This document shows positions 7,805-16,492 of a DNA stretch of 64,000 nucleotides, piece by piece. The position numbers and the translations under genes were made by a program. How positions within the stretch are numbered: position 1 is the first letter of the stretch; each line of letters begins with the position of its first letter. Below the pieces are notes generated by a model. The model worked only from the letters and a program-made list of their open reading frames with translations. It was not told the DNA's origin and ran no database searches. Origin of the DNA: Candidatus Villigracilis affinis (GTDB taxonomy: Bacteria > Chloroflexota > Anaerolineae > Anaerolineales > Villigracilaceae); NCBI GenBank assembly GCA_016718275.1, contig JADKEA010000023.1, positions 124,001 to 188,000 of the forward strand, read 5' to 3'.

Positions 7805-8500
7805 TCATGCAATACGATGAAGATGAAAATGCGCGCCTCGCCCATGACCTGTGGACTGGTCCCCGTGATAAAGCATGATCTCCCCTGCACCGTGGACCTG
7901 CCACCCGCCCTCTTCATCATTAATGATCCCAGTGGATTCGTCTATGCCGATCAGGGTGGCGTTGGGTAATAATTGAAGCAGTTGTTTCGCCCATGATCTC
8001 CCAAAGTTATTGTGATGTGGTAGGACACAGGCGTTGGGAATTAGATTCAGTCCGCGCACTACTTTCTTTTCGTAGGGATCGTAATAATGTTCACACAGAA
8101 CCATCGCCCCCGCGCTGCTGCCTGCGATGACCGCTCCATGTTCATGGGCATCCAATGCCGCCTGCCAACACAGGCTGTTTGCAAGAGTCTCTCCCAAATG
8201 GCGGGGAAATCCTCCGAGTAAATAGACCAGTTTCGAGGTCCGAATGGATGCGGCGAGGGCGGGGTCGTTCGCGCTGGTTGAGTCGATCACATCCACAGCG
8301 AAGACATTCCGCGCACCGAGGCTTCGAAACCAGCGGATGCCGTTATTCCCCGCGCGTTTGTGATTGTGATCGGGCGCGGCGGCTGTGGGGATGATGCAGA
8401 TCGGCGCATCGAATCCGCCTGCCAATTCAATGGCACGCAGATCAGGTTCGGACATCCGTCCGCCAAATTCAGCGCCGCCTTCGAGGAGGATGTATCCCAT
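7805..8500 (-). CDS. Peptidase S51 / cyanophycinase-like hydrolase
   Basis: 231 residues of the class I glutamine-amidotransferase-like fold used by peptidase E and cyanophycinase. Visible motifs: EGGAEFGGR at the N terminus, LLGGFP near 95, the nucleophile elbow AGSSAGA with S129, and LPHHNNFGRSW further on. No signal peptide, so cytosolic. The family hydrolyses Asp-X dipeptides, cyanophycin or gamma-glutamyl-type substrates; the exact substrate is open. The start at 8500 lies 6 nt after the stop of the upstream STAS gene, suggesting co-transcription. Confidence 0.75.
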   Translation of the reverse strand: MGYILLEGGAEFGGRMSEPDLRAIELAGGFDAPICIIPTAAAPDHNHKRAGNNGIRWFRSLGARNVFAVDVIDSTSANDPALAASIRTSKLVYLLGGFPRHLGETLANSLCWQAALDAHEHGAVIAGSSAGAMVLCEHYYDPYEKKVVRGLNLIPNACVLPHHNNFGRSWAKQLLQLLPNATLIGIDESTGIINDEEGGWQVHGAGEIMLYHGDQSTGHGRGAHFHLHRIA

Positions 8501-8506
8501 GCTTTG

Positions 8507-8905
8507 CTAACTTTTAAATGAACGCAGGCCTTCCTGCAAGTCTGCATAGATGGGAATGTTGCGCAGGAACCCCGCGATATTGAGGATGTAATAGATCTCG
8601 GGGCTTGCGCCTGCAAGTTTGTAATACGTGGATTTATAAGGCTCGCCCGGGTGATTCTTTTCCCATTCCTCAACATCAGCCTTGGGTGTAAAGAGTTTGT
8701 AGATGAGATGAATGATGCGTAACCCGGCGCTGGTGAGCATTTCCACCTGGCTTAGGTCGAGCAGTAAGTAACGCGCGCCTGCGTTATGTTCATCCTGCGC
8801 GGATTTCATCAGGGTGCTTTCGCTTTGTCCATCGATTCTGCCAGCAAGGTGTAGAACGCAGGTGTTTCCTTCCATGCTTTTGGTGATGGTTAACGTGTTG
8901 TCCAT
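8507..8905 (-). CDS. STAS domain protein with an inserted loop
   Basis: 132 residues, paralogous to the STAS protein at 7356-7727: both start with TLTIT and share the LTSAG motif (S59 here) and an ILxIxGFLxNIP segment near the C terminus. This copy carries an additional segment of roughly 20 residues after YKLFTP (VEEWEKNHPGEPYKS). It sits immediately upstream of the S51 hydrolase gene. The family regulates sigma-factor release; the targets are unknown. Confidence 0.7.
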   Translation of the reverse strand: MDNTLTITKSMEGNTCVLHLAGRIDGQSESTLMKSAQDEHNAGARYLLLDLSQVEMLTSAGLRIIHLIYKLFTPKADVEEWEKNHPGEPYKSTYYKLAGASPEIYYILNIAGFLRNIPIYADLQEGLRSFKS

Positions 8906-8956
8906 TTTCTCTCTCCTGTATTTTTGTAATGATAAATTTATCGAATTGTGAATGTG

Positions 8957-9817
8957 TTAATTTGTTTCAACCGGTAATCCCGAAGATGGCAATCCCCATT
9001 CTGCCCACGAACCGTCATAGATGGAAAGGTTTGAATAGCCAGCCAGTTCCGCCGCCAATGCATCGATGCAGGCTGTGACGCCGGAGCCGCAGCTAAAGAT
9101 GAGTTTCTGTTCTTTCTTAACCAATTTTGAAAAAACGGATTCGAGTTGGGCGGGCGGCAAGACGAAACCATCCACGACGACGTTTGCGAAAGGCAGATTG
9201 AGCGAGTTGGGCATGTGACCACCCCGGAGTCCCGCGCGCGGTTCGGGTTCCACGCCTTTGAAGCGCCCCTCCGAGCGGGCATCCAGCACGGCAAAATTGG
9301 AATCGGTGAGTGCTTCGCGAACCTGCGCGGAATCAAAGAACAATCCCGCCTGCGGATGTGCAATGAAATCTCCGCGCTGGCTGGATTCTCTTTCAGCTTG
9401 TTCTCCACACGGAAGCCCGGCCTTCTTCCACGCAGGCAGGCCGCCATCGAGTACGGCCACCTGATTATGCCCCATCGCGCGGAACATCCACCATGCCCGC
9501 GGACTGGAATACACGCCCACATAGTCATAGACCACGATGGCGCTATCCTGGTTGATTCCCAGCTTTTGCATTTCTTCGGTGAAGAATTCAGCTGAAGGCA
9601 TCATGTGCGGCAGGTCGGTGTTCTTTTCGCGGATGTCGTTATCAAAGTCGAATCGCCGCGCGCCTTTGATGCAGGCGGTGCCACCCTGTGAAGAAGCATC
9701 CCCAACGGGCGTGACCGGTTTCATGCTCGCATCCAAAATGACCAAATTCCCGGCCTCGAAATTTTCTGCCAGCCATTGAACGGACACCAACGAAGATGTG
9801 ATTTTTGCGTTTGACAT
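8957..9817 (-). CDS. Two-domain rhodanese sulfurtransferase (thiosulfate / 3-mercaptopyruvate type)
   Basis: 286 residues from the ATG at 9817 (MSNAKI), preferred over an upstream in-frame ATG because the extra residues show no family similarity. Two rhodanese domains: an inactive N-terminal one (LVILDASMKPV) and a catalytic C-terminal one with the active-site loop CGSGVTA, in which the Cys carries the persulfide. Motifs GHMPNSLNLPF and YDGSWAEWG are typical. It transfers sulfur from thiosulfate or mercaptopyruvate to thiols or cyanide. Confidence 0.85.
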   Translation of the reverse strand: MSNAKITSSLVSVQWLAENFEAGNLVILDASMKPVTPVGDASSQGGTACIKGARRFDFDNDIREKNTDLPHMMPSAEFFTEEMQKLGINQDSAIVVYDYVGVYSSPRAWWMFRAMGHNQVAVLDGGLPAWKKAGLPCGEQAERESSQRGDFIAHPQAGLFFDSAQVREALTDSNFAVLDARSEGRFKGVEPEPRAGLRGGHMPNSLNLPFANVVVDGFVLPPAQLESVFSKLVKKEQKLIFSCGSGVTACIDALAAELAGYSNLSIYDGSWAEWGLPSSGLPVETN

Positions 9818-9871
9818 GGGACACCTGTTTTGTTGAATTTGAAAATTATACGATATGTTGCGGATGTAAAT

Positions 9872-9906
9872 AAAAAAGGGACGGACCACTTTACGAAGCC
9901 CGTCCC
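9872..9906 (-). terminator. Intrinsic terminator of the aminotransferase gene
   Basis: On the minus strand GGGACGG and its complement close a hairpin that is followed by TTTTTT. It lies between the stop of the aminotransferase gene (9936) and the rhodanese start (9817). Confidence 0.7.
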
Positions 9907-9935
9907 AACTGATTACTGATTGCTATTCACTGAAT

Positions 9936-11123
9936 TTACCCGTGCCTGCTCATGAAACGTTCCATGCGGCGCAGGGCTTCTTCGATCTTGCTGTACTCAG
10001 TGGCATAACAAGCGCGGACAAAACCCTCTCCGCCCGGGCCGAAGGCATTGCCCGGCACAACAGCCACACCCTCTTCTTTTAATAGAGTTTCGGCAAAGGT
10101 TTCATCGTCCATGCCGGTGGCTTTGATGTTGGGGAATGTATAGAAAGCGCCGCGCGGCTCAAAGGTCGAGAGGCCGAGGCGGTTCAATCCATCCACCAGC
10201 AGACGGCGGCGGCGATTGTATTCCGTCACCATTTCCTGCACGTGCGGCTCACCGATCTTCAACGCTTCGATGGCGGCATCCTGTGCGGTGGTCGGCGCAG
10301 ACATGATGGTGTATTGATGAATGCGCACCATGCCTTGAATGATATCTGCCGGGCCGCAGGCATAGCCGATGCGCCAGCCCGTCATGGCATAAGCCTTGGA
10401 AAATCCGCCGAGCAGAACGGTGCGGCGGCGCAGGCTTTCATCCAATGCGGGGAAGCAGACGTGTTCGAAATCGTACACGAGACGGTCGTAGATCTCATCG
10501 GAGACCACGATCAGGTCGTGCTGTTCTGCAATTTTTCCGATCTCCAGCATTACTTCACGGGGAGCCACGGCTCCGGTGGGGTTGGACGGATAACCAATAA
10601 AGATGACCTTCGTCCGCGGGGTGATGGCCTTGCGGATGTCGTCCGGGTCAATGGTGAAGTTGTTTTCGAGGCGCGCGGGAATTTCAACCGGTACGCCGCC
10701 TGCGAGAATGACTTCCGCTTGATAGGAAACGAAACAGGGCGTCGGGATGATGACTTCATCGCCCGGTTCCAGAATGGCGGTGAAGGTGAGATACAACGCC
10801 TCTGAAACACCCACGGTCGCCACAACTTCAGTGAGCGGGTCGTATTTTACGTTGTAGAGTTTTTGCAGATTCTCCGCAACCCCCTGACGCAACTCGACCT
10901 TGCCATGATTGGATGTGTAGTGCGTTTCGCCATTTTGCAATGAACGAATACCCGCATCGAGGATCGGTTTGGGTGTGGTGAAATCGGGTTCACCGATCCC
11001 CAGAGAGATCACATCCTTCATGGTTGCAACGATATCAAAAAATTTGCGAATGCCGCTGGGCTTTAATTCAGCCACACGCTTCGACAATCGAGCCACACTA
11101 CCTACTTCACTTACTGCCTGCAT
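9936..11123 (-). CDS. Class I/II pyridoxal-phosphate aminotransferase
   Basis: 395 residues, fold type I aminotransferase of the aspartate/aromatic aminotransferase group. Visible are the N-terminal ISLGIGEPDF, GYPSNPTGA, VSDEIYD, and GGFSKAYAMTGWRIGY, in which K243 would form the Schiff base with PLP; the last motif's Arg binds the substrate carboxylate. Broad substrate range is usual, so Asp, aromatic or other amino acids are all possible. The preceding small gene (11133-11342) ends 9 nt upstream, suggesting an operon. Confidence 0.85.
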   Translation of the reverse strand: MQAVSEVGSVARLSKRVAELKPSGIRKFFDIVATMKDVISLGIGEPDFTTPKPILDAGIRSLQNGETHYTSNHGKVELRQGVAENLQKLYNVKYDPLTEVVATVGVSEALYLTFTAILEPGDEVIIPTPCFVSYQAEVILAGGVPVEIPARLENNFTIDPDDIRKAITPRTKVIFIGYPSNPTGAVAPREVMLEIGKIAEQHDLIVVSDEIYDRLVYDFEHVCFPALDESLRRRTVLLGGFSKAYAMTGWRIGYACGPADIIQGMVRIHQYTIMSAPTTAQDAAIEALKIGEPHVQEMVTEYNRRRRLLVDGLNRLGLSTFEPRGAFYTFPNIKATGMDDETFAETLLKEEGVAVVPGNAFGPGGEGFVRACYATEYSKIEEALRRMERFMSRHG

Positions 11124-11132
11124 TGAGCCTCC

Positions 11133-11342
11133 TTATATGGGTTGTACGTGCCAGTCGTCTGAGATTTCCTGGTACGTTAATTCAAAGGTGGAGCCATTTG
11201 CCGTTTTTACGCAGAACCCTTTTTCGCCGGGCCCGCGCCAGCGCGAAATGATCTCCGCAATTTCATAGCGGCATCCCTGCCATAACAATGAAAGCGGCCT
11301 CTCTGCATATTCGGTATCGGAACGGCATTCGACGGTTTCCAT
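11133..11342 (-). CDS. Small protein resembling DUF6504
   Basis: 69 residues. The pattern RPLSLLWQGCRYEIAEIISRW followed by F-C-V-K-T and FELTYQE resembles small beta-barrel-like DUF6504 proteins, often found near DNA repair or housekeeping genes. Function unknown. It is packed between the nucleotidyltransferase gene (6 nt away) and the aminotransferase gene (9 nt away), so it is almost certainly co-transcribed with them. Confidence 0.6.
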   Translation of the reverse strand: METVECRSDTEYAERPLSLLWQGCRYEIAEIISRWRGPGEKGFCVKTANGSTFELTYQEISDDWHVQPI

Positions 11343-11348
11343 AATTTT

Positions 11349-12383
11349 CTACGGGTGGATCACGCTGCTGTTATCGCCGATATTCAGCGATGAAGCTTCT
11401 TCCTTGTCTGTCTGACCTTCAATGTGACAATTGCTCCCGATCAAAGACCGCTTCAAAGCGGCCCGCTTGATCTGGGTGCCTTCTTCAATGATGCTGTCCT
11501 GGATCACGGCTGCGCTGATCTTGCAATTCGCGCCGATGGAAACATATGGCCCGATGACAGCTGAATCCACTTCAGCGGTGGGGTGGATGAAGACCGGCGG
11601 CACGATCTTAACTGTCGGCCTGGTCGCTGCTTCGGACGAATTATCAGCCCCTCGGTCGAGCAGGATGCGGTTCGTGTCCAGAGTCGCTTCGATGGTTCCC
11701 GTATCCAGCCAGGTGCTGATCTGATTCGTGCGGACCTTCGCGCCATGTTCGATCATCATAGTGATCGTATCGGTGAGGAAGTATTCGCCTTTGAGCATGA
11801 TGCCGCGCTGCATTTGCTCGTCAATGGCGGCGAGGAGTTTCTCGGCGCTCTTAAAGTAATAACACCCAACTACCACAAGGTTGTTGTCCATGCTTTGCGG
11901 TTTTTCGATGAAGCGCGTCACCCAGCCGTCGTTGTTGAGCTCGGCCACCCCAAAGCGGCGCGGATCGGGCACCGGCATCACCCAGGCCACGCCATCCGCC
12001 GCCTCGTTTGCGAGGAAGGAGAAGTCTGTTTCCATTAAAGTGTCTGAAAAACAGACCATCATCGGGCCGCGCAGATACTCGCGGGCCAGCGCCAGCGCAT
12101 GCGACTGTCCCTTCATTTCATGCTGCACCACGAAATGCGCCTTGAGATTTGGATATTTTTCCTTGATGAAAGGGGGGACTTGCAGTTCGCCGAGATATGG
12201 CCCCACAATGAAAATGTATTCCACATTTTCAGGTTCCGGCAGAGTCTTGAACATATCCATCAAATGTTCAAGTGACGTTTTTCCAGCCACACTTACCAGC
12301 GGCTTCGGCTTGCTCCACGTATGCGGGCGCATCCGCGTTCCCCAGCCAGCCATGGGGATGACGATCTTTAGGGTTTCAGCCAA
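11349..12383 (-). CDS. Sugar-1-phosphate nucleotidyltransferase with left-handed beta-helix tail
   Basis: 344 residues. The N-terminal nucleotidyltransferase signature (PMAGWGTRMRP...KPKPL) is followed by a Rossmann-like catalytic domain up to about residue 235. The C-terminal part has hexapeptide-repeat character (VIGPYVSIGANCKIS...VIQDSIIEEGTQI). This is the architecture of glucose-1-phosphate thymidylyl/uridylyl/mannose-1-phosphate guanylyltransferases that make NDP-sugars for surface glycans. The specific nucleotide and sugar are not resolved. Confidence 0.8.
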   Translation of the reverse strand: MAETLKIVIPMAGWGTRMRPHTWSKPKPLVSVAGKTSLEHLMDMFKTLPEPENVEYIFIVGPYLGELQVPPFIKEKYPNLKAHFVVQHEMKGQSHALALAREYLRGPMMVCFSDTLMETDFSFLANEAADGVAWVMPVPDPRRFGVAELNNDGWVTRFIEKPQSMDNNLVVVGCYYFKSAEKLLAAIDEQMQRGIMLKGEYFLTDTITMMIEHGAKVRTNQISTWLDTGTIEATLDTNRILLDRGADNSSEAATRPTVKIVPPVFIHPTAEVDSAVIGPYVSIGANCKISAAVIQDSIIEEGTQIKRAALKRSLIGSNCHIEGQTDKEEASSLNIGDNSSVIHP

Positions 12384-12576
12384 GAGATTTCTCCTGTGAA
12401 TGATTTCGAGTTTATTTTACCAATGAATACCTGCCAATGACGTAAAAACGCCTCATCACTCAAGGCTGAAACCAATTCAGGAAAACCGAGTGTGAATGGG
12501 GCGAATAAAAGCAAAACATTCGAGACACCATCTGTTTGGGTTGTTTGCGTTCCCAAAATGCTTTTCTGTAATTCAA

Positions 12577-12633
12577 GGGGCCTGGGGGGGCCAGAACCCC
12601 CGCCCCCCCGGGGGGGGGGCGGGGGGGGGGGGT
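12577..12633. other. G/C homopolymer-rich tract in a 308-bp intergenic stretch
   Basis: Runs of G and C (7-12 long) in the gap between the M3 peptidase gene and the nucleotidyltransferase gene (12384-12691). The remainder of this gap shows no gene; a short palindrome cagaccgtctg lies at 12681-12691. The tract resembles the artefact-like runs at 3601 and 60421. Confidence 0.6.
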
Positions 12634-12691
12634 CCAGCCGCTGTTGTAAAGTGAATGAAGTTAAAGCACCACCCCCACAGCAGACCGTCTG

Positions 12692-14410
12692 TTACCCTTC
12701 CATTTTCTCAAGCTTTTCCATCTGCTCTTCGATCAAATCCACATACACCTTGAGCGTCTTTGCATCGAAAGAGAATTTCGCTCCCGCCGTTTCAAACAAC
12801 TCAGGCAGCGAAACCGTGGAGCCGAGCGCCAGCGCCTTGCGGTAATTTTCCACGGCTTTCTTTTGGTCTTTGAGGGCATTGGCCCACACCTGCACCGCGC
12901 CCAATTGAGCGAGACCATATTCAATGTAATAGAAAGGAGCCGTGTGGATGTGTCCCTGACGATGCCAGTAGGTCTTCTTGGCATCCTCGAGTCCGCTGTA
13001 ATCCACGCCGGGGAGGAAGCGGTCCCACAACTCACCCCATTTCTCATCACACTGTACCGGGTCTGAACTGATCTTCGGGTTTTCGTAGATCCAATGCTGG
13101 AAGGCATCCACCAATGCCATATACGGCCAGAACGTGACGATCCCCTCAAGGTGTTCGAAACGGGCGCGCGCGGCTTCGCCTTCGGTGTAGAAACCACCAT
13201 GTTCTTTGGTGATATAGGGAGAAGCCAGTAATTCCATCGCCATCGAGGCCACTTCTGCAAATTCAGCAGGGACATAATTCTCGGCGCGCTCATGGAAATA
13301 CGGAACGACGGTCGCTTCAAATGCATGAAAGGCATGTCCGCCTTCATGCAGTATGGTATCCACATCCAGCGGCGTGCCGGTATTGCTCATGAAGATGAAC
13401 GGCTTTTGACTGACACCATAGATCAGGTTGTACGCCCCCGGCGCCTTGTTCTTACGGCTTTCAAGGTCGAGCAGGTCATGATCCAGCATGATCTGGAAGT
13501 ACTCGCCAAACTTCGGGTCCACTTTGGTAAATACATCCTTTGACTTGGATTTGAATTCGTCGATGGTTTGATATGGCTTAAGCTGACTGTGATTCGATGT
13601 GTCTACCATCTGGTCCCACGGACGCAGCGTTTCGAGTCCCAGCTTCTTTCTGCGTTTTTCATAGAGACGAGTTGCCGCAGGGACAACGACCTCTTCGATC
13701 GCATCGTGGAAGGTCTTGCAATCAGCGGGTGAATAATCGAAGCGGAATCGCTGCGCCCACATATAGTCACGATAGTTGGACATACCGGCATTTTTTGTGA
13801 TCTTGAGCCGCAAGTCCATGAACTTTTTCCACAGGCTATGGATCGCTTCGCGGTTCTCCACGCGCACATCCACAACCAGTTTCCACGCTTTTTCGCGGAT
13901 CGCGCGATCCTTGTCCTGATACAGGGGGAACATTTGCGAGATGGTACGTTCCTCACCCTCCCACATCATGGTCTGTGCGCCGAGGATCTTGTCGTATTCG
14001 CCGCTCAGTTTTTGTTCCTCGGTCAGCAATTCAAGATTGGCCTGCTTGAAGATATCCGCTTCGGCACGCATTTTCTTCAACCCCATTTTGAAGTTCGCGG
14101 GCTGTAAACCGCTGGCGAGCAGTTTCTCTTTCAGTTTCTGCTCCTCTGTGCGCGCATTGGGCTGGATGGATTCGATAAAGTGATTGAAATTCTTCTCGAT
14201 TTCCTCATCGGTCGTGTATTGCGTGGTCGCGACAAAGCGGCGCGTGAATTGCTCGTCCAATCTATCTGCCAGCGCAGACCAATCGGAGAGCCACTCGCCT
14301 ACGTTGGCGGCTGTCAATTCGACGGATTGCAAAGCCTTGAAATGCGGTTCGTAATCGGACCATTCCATTGCAAGGATGGCCTCTGGTGTAGATGGTAAAT
14401 TCTTAAGCAT
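12692..14410 (-). CDS. M3 family oligoendopeptidase (PepF-like)
   Basis: 572 residues, the length typical of bacterial M3 oligoendopeptidases. The zinc-binding motif HEGGH is at 355-359 (two His, catalytic Glu356), with a downstream glutamate ligand in the helix around EFAEVASMAMELL. Family phrases GVSQKPFIFMSNTGTP and GQGHIHTAPFYYIEYGLAQ-like sequence near the C terminus (HRQGHIHTAPFYYIEY) are present. No signal peptide: it trims imported or endogenous oligopeptides in the cytoplasm, which fits the abundant peptide importers in this window. Confidence 0.88.
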   Translation of the reverse strand: MLKNLPSTPEAILAMEWSDYEPHFKALQSVELTAANVGEWLSDWSALADRLDEQFTRRFVATTQYTTDEEIEKNFNHFIESIQPNARTEEQKLKEKLLASGLQPANFKMGLKKMRAEADIFKQANLELLTEEQKLSGEYDKILGAQTMMWEGEERTISQMFPLYQDKDRAIREKAWKLVVDVRVENREAIHSLWKKFMDLRLKITKNAGMSNYRDYMWAQRFRFDYSPADCKTFHDAIEEVVVPAATRLYEKRRKKLGLETLRPWDQMVDTSNHSQLKPYQTIDEFKSKSKDVFTKVDPKFGEYFQIMLDHDLLDLESRKNKAPGAYNLIYGVSQKPFIFMSNTGTPLDVDTILHEGGHAFHAFEATVVPYFHERAENYVPAEFAEVASMAMELLASPYITKEHGGFYTEGEAARARFEHLEGIVTFWPYMALVDAFQHWIYENPKISSDPVQCDEKWGELWDRFLPGVDYSGLEDAKKTYWHRQGHIHTAPFYYIEYGLAQLGAVQVWANALKDQKKAVENYRKALALGSTVSLPELFETAGAKFSFDAKTLKVYVDLIEEQMEKLEKMEG

Positions 14411-14424
14411 GAGTGATCTCCTTT

Positions 14425-14988
14425 TTACTTGTATGCAATAAATCCAAAAACGGCCCCGGCGATGACCAGCCAGACCGGGTTGATCTCGGTTAAAGTAAGC
14501 AGCGCAAAAGCGATGATCGCGATGATGACCTTGTCCCAGTTTTGCACGAGGCCATTTCCCCAGCCGACCTTGCTTACACTAAAAACAGCATACGCCATGG
14601 TATACGCCGTCCATAAAAGCAGACCTACAACCACAGGCCGCACAGCCTTCAACATGGCCGCAACCGCCGGGCTGTCTTTGATGCTGAAAAAATAAACCAC
14701 CATAATCAGCATCAATAAAGTTGTTGGGAACACCGTTCCCATCGTCGCAGAGACGGCACCCCACAGCCCGGATATTTTATACCCCACATACGCAGAAACC
14801 TGCGGCGCGATCGGCCCGGGCAAGGCATTGCCCACCGCCACCGCATCCGCGAATTCTTCGTTGGATGCCCAGCCCGCAGTCACCACTTCACGCTGCATCA
14901 ACGCCAGCGATGCCGGTCCGCCGCCCCACGAAAACAAAGCCACCCGTGTGAATAGTATAAAAATTTCCCAGAGCAATTTCCATTCCAT
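14425..14988 (-). CDS. Single-domain chromate transporter family protein (ChrA)
   Basis: 187 residues from the ATG at 14988. The start is chosen because the upstream Nudix gene stops at 14990, one base away (TGA-A-ATG). Motifs: LFTRVALFSWGGGPASLALMQRE and GNALPGPIAPQVSAYVGYK, the signature of half-size CHR transporters, with about six helices. Half-size ChrA proteins usually act in pairs; only one is present here, unless it works as a homodimer. Chromate/sulfate efflux is the family role, not shown for this protein. Confidence 0.78.
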   Translation of the reverse strand: MEWKLLWEIFILFTRVALFSWGGGPASLALMQREVVTAGWASNEEFADAVAVGNALPGPIAPQVSAYVGYKISGLWGAVSATMGTVFPTTLLMLIMVVYFFSIKDSPAVAAMLKAVRPVVVGLLLWTAYTMAYAVFSVSKVGWGNGLVQNWDKVIIAIIAFALLTLTEINPVWLVIAGAVFGFIAYK

Positions 14989-14989
14989 T

Positions 14990-15451
14990 TCACCACTCTC
15001 CAAATTGCGGGTTCGCCTGTCCCGTTTTATATTCTTCGAGTCTGCGCACATGCCCCGGCCACAACCCTGCGGGCAATGCGTCCAAAGGGAAGGATTGGAT
15101 TTCGGCGATCTCACTATCGGGTTTGCCCGTGATCTTGAAATCCTCGCAGACAAAAACAAGATTGTGATCGGTCTTCCAATCCTTGAAGCTGGTGTACGCG
15201 CCCATCAGCCAAACCTTCCCAAGCTCCGCGCCGGTTTCCTCGAATGCTTCACGCCGCGCGGCCTGATCCAACGTTTCGCCGCGTTTGAGTCCGCCGCCGG
15301 GCATGAACCAGCCCGGTAAATACGTTTGTCGCACGAGCGTCACTTTCGAATCCTGGATCATCATCACCCGCACGCCCATGCGCACAGGCCGAAACAAAAA
15401 ACAAAAGATTCGATAGCCAAGGAATAGAAAACGGATATACATCTTACGCAT
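14990..15451 (-). CDS. Nudix hydrolase
   Basis: 153 residues with a complete Nudix box starting around G53-G54 (GGLKRGE...REAFEETGAELG), whose glutamates bind Mg for pyrophosphate hydrolysis. An N-terminal hydrophobic stretch (IRFLFLGYRIFCFLF) may attach it to the membrane. It overlaps the aldo-keto reductase gene by 8 bp and abuts chrA, so the three genes are translationally linked. Substrate unknown. Confidence 0.8.
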   Translation of the reverse strand: MRKMYIRFLFLGYRIFCFLFRPVRMGVRVMMIQDSKVTLVRQTYLPGWFMPGGGLKRGETLDQAARREAFEETGAELGKVWLMGAYTSFKDWKTDHNLVFVCEDFKITGKPDSEIAEIQSFPLDALPAGLWPGHVRRLEEYKTGQANPQFGEW

Positions 15452-16421
15452 GTCCCAGAATTGGATGCGGCTGATAAAACTCTTCGAGCGACTTGATTTC
15501 GTCTTCGCTGAGTTTGATCTCCAACGCGGCGATGGCCTGATCCAAATGCTCGATCTTGCTCGACCCGATAATGGGTGCGGCGATATGGGGCTTGTTCAGC
15601 ACCCAGGCCAATGCCACCTGCGAAGCCGATACGTTGTGACTCTTCGCCACGTCCGCTGCGCGCTCGGCGATGACAAAATCCTCTTCGCGGAAATACAACT
15701 CGTTTGCAAATGGATCGCTTTGCGCGCGCGTTGTCTCGCCGCCTCCGCCGCGTTTGCGGTTGCCCGCAAAAAATCCGCGCGCCATCGGGCTCCACGGAAT
15801 CAACCCGATGCCCTGATCTTTGCACAGCGGAATCATTTCGCGCTCTTCTTCGCGATACACAAGGTTGTAGTGATTCTGCATCGAAACGAACTTCGACCAG
15901 CCGTTCATCTCTGAAACATGCAGGGCCTTCATGAATTGCCACGCAAACATCGACGATGCGCCGATGTAACGAGCCTTTCCCGCGCGGACGACATCATTCA
16001 ACGCTTCCATCGTCTCTTCTATAGGCGTGTTGTAGTCCCAGCGGTGAATCTGGTACAAGTCCACGTACTCCATTTGCAGGCGTTTCAGAGATTTGTCGAT
16101 GGAGTCCATGATGTGCTTGCGCGAGAGGCCGCGGTCATTTACATCATCACTCATGGTGGAAAATACCTTTGTAGCGACAACGATATTTTCTCTTTTGATT
16201 CCTTTTAGTAAATTGCCTGTGACTTTTTCGCTTTCCCCCAATGAATAAACATCCGCCGTGTCGAAGAAATTGATGCCCGCATCCAGCGCGCGCTTGACGA
16301 ATGGCTTGGCCTGTTCTTCATCCAATATCCACTCGCGCCATTGCTTTGAGCCGTAGGTCATCATCCCCAAACACAAACGCGAGACCTTCAATCCAGTTTT
16401 GCCGAGGTTGGTGTATTGCAT
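15444..16421 (-). CDS. Aldo/keto reductase
   Basis: 325 residues, TIM-barrel aldo/keto reductase. Catalytic residues D54 and Y59 sit in NFFDTADVYSLGESE; the Lys in VVATKVF and the His in YQIHRWD complete the tetrad. NADPH-binding phrases IPWSPMARG and PIIGSSKIEHL are present. The sequence is closest in feel to the YajO/voltage-gated-beta-subunit-like group reducing small aldehydes. First gene of the AKR-Nudix-ChrA unit. Confidence 0.87.
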   Translation of the reverse strand: MQYTNLGKTGLKVSRLCLGMMTYGSKQWREWILDEEQAKPFVKRALDAGINFFDTADVYSLGESEKVTGNLLKGIKRENIVVATKVFSTMSDDVNDRGLSRKHIMDSIDKSLKRLQMEYVDLYQIHRWDYNTPIEETMEALNDVVRAGKARYIGASSMFAWQFMKALHVSEMNGWSKFVSMQNHYNLVYREEEREMIPLCKDQGIGLIPWSPMARGFFAGNRKRGGGGETTRAQSDPFANELYFREEDFVIAERAADVAKSHNVSASQVALAWVLNKPHIAAPIIGSSKIEHLDQAIAALEIKLSEDEIKSLEEFYQPHPILGHA

Positions 16422-16433
16422 GTTTTCTCCTTA

Positions 16434-16492
16434 ACTGTAGACCGTGGATGGTAGACCTTATTGTATGGTCCACTGTCCACGGTCCACCGTCA
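16434..16492. repeat. Intergenic word repeat with inverted arms
   Basis: gtagaccgtggatggtagacc at the left and ggtccactgtccacggtccacc at the right form an imperfect hairpin between the helicase gene (stop 16493) and the aldo-keto reductase gene. No T-run. It may serve as a terminator or be a mobile short repeat. Confidence 0.55.

Noticed and set aside
10242..10805. 187-codon plus-strand frame
   Set aside because: Antisense to the PLP aminotransferase gene, with no recognisable domain.
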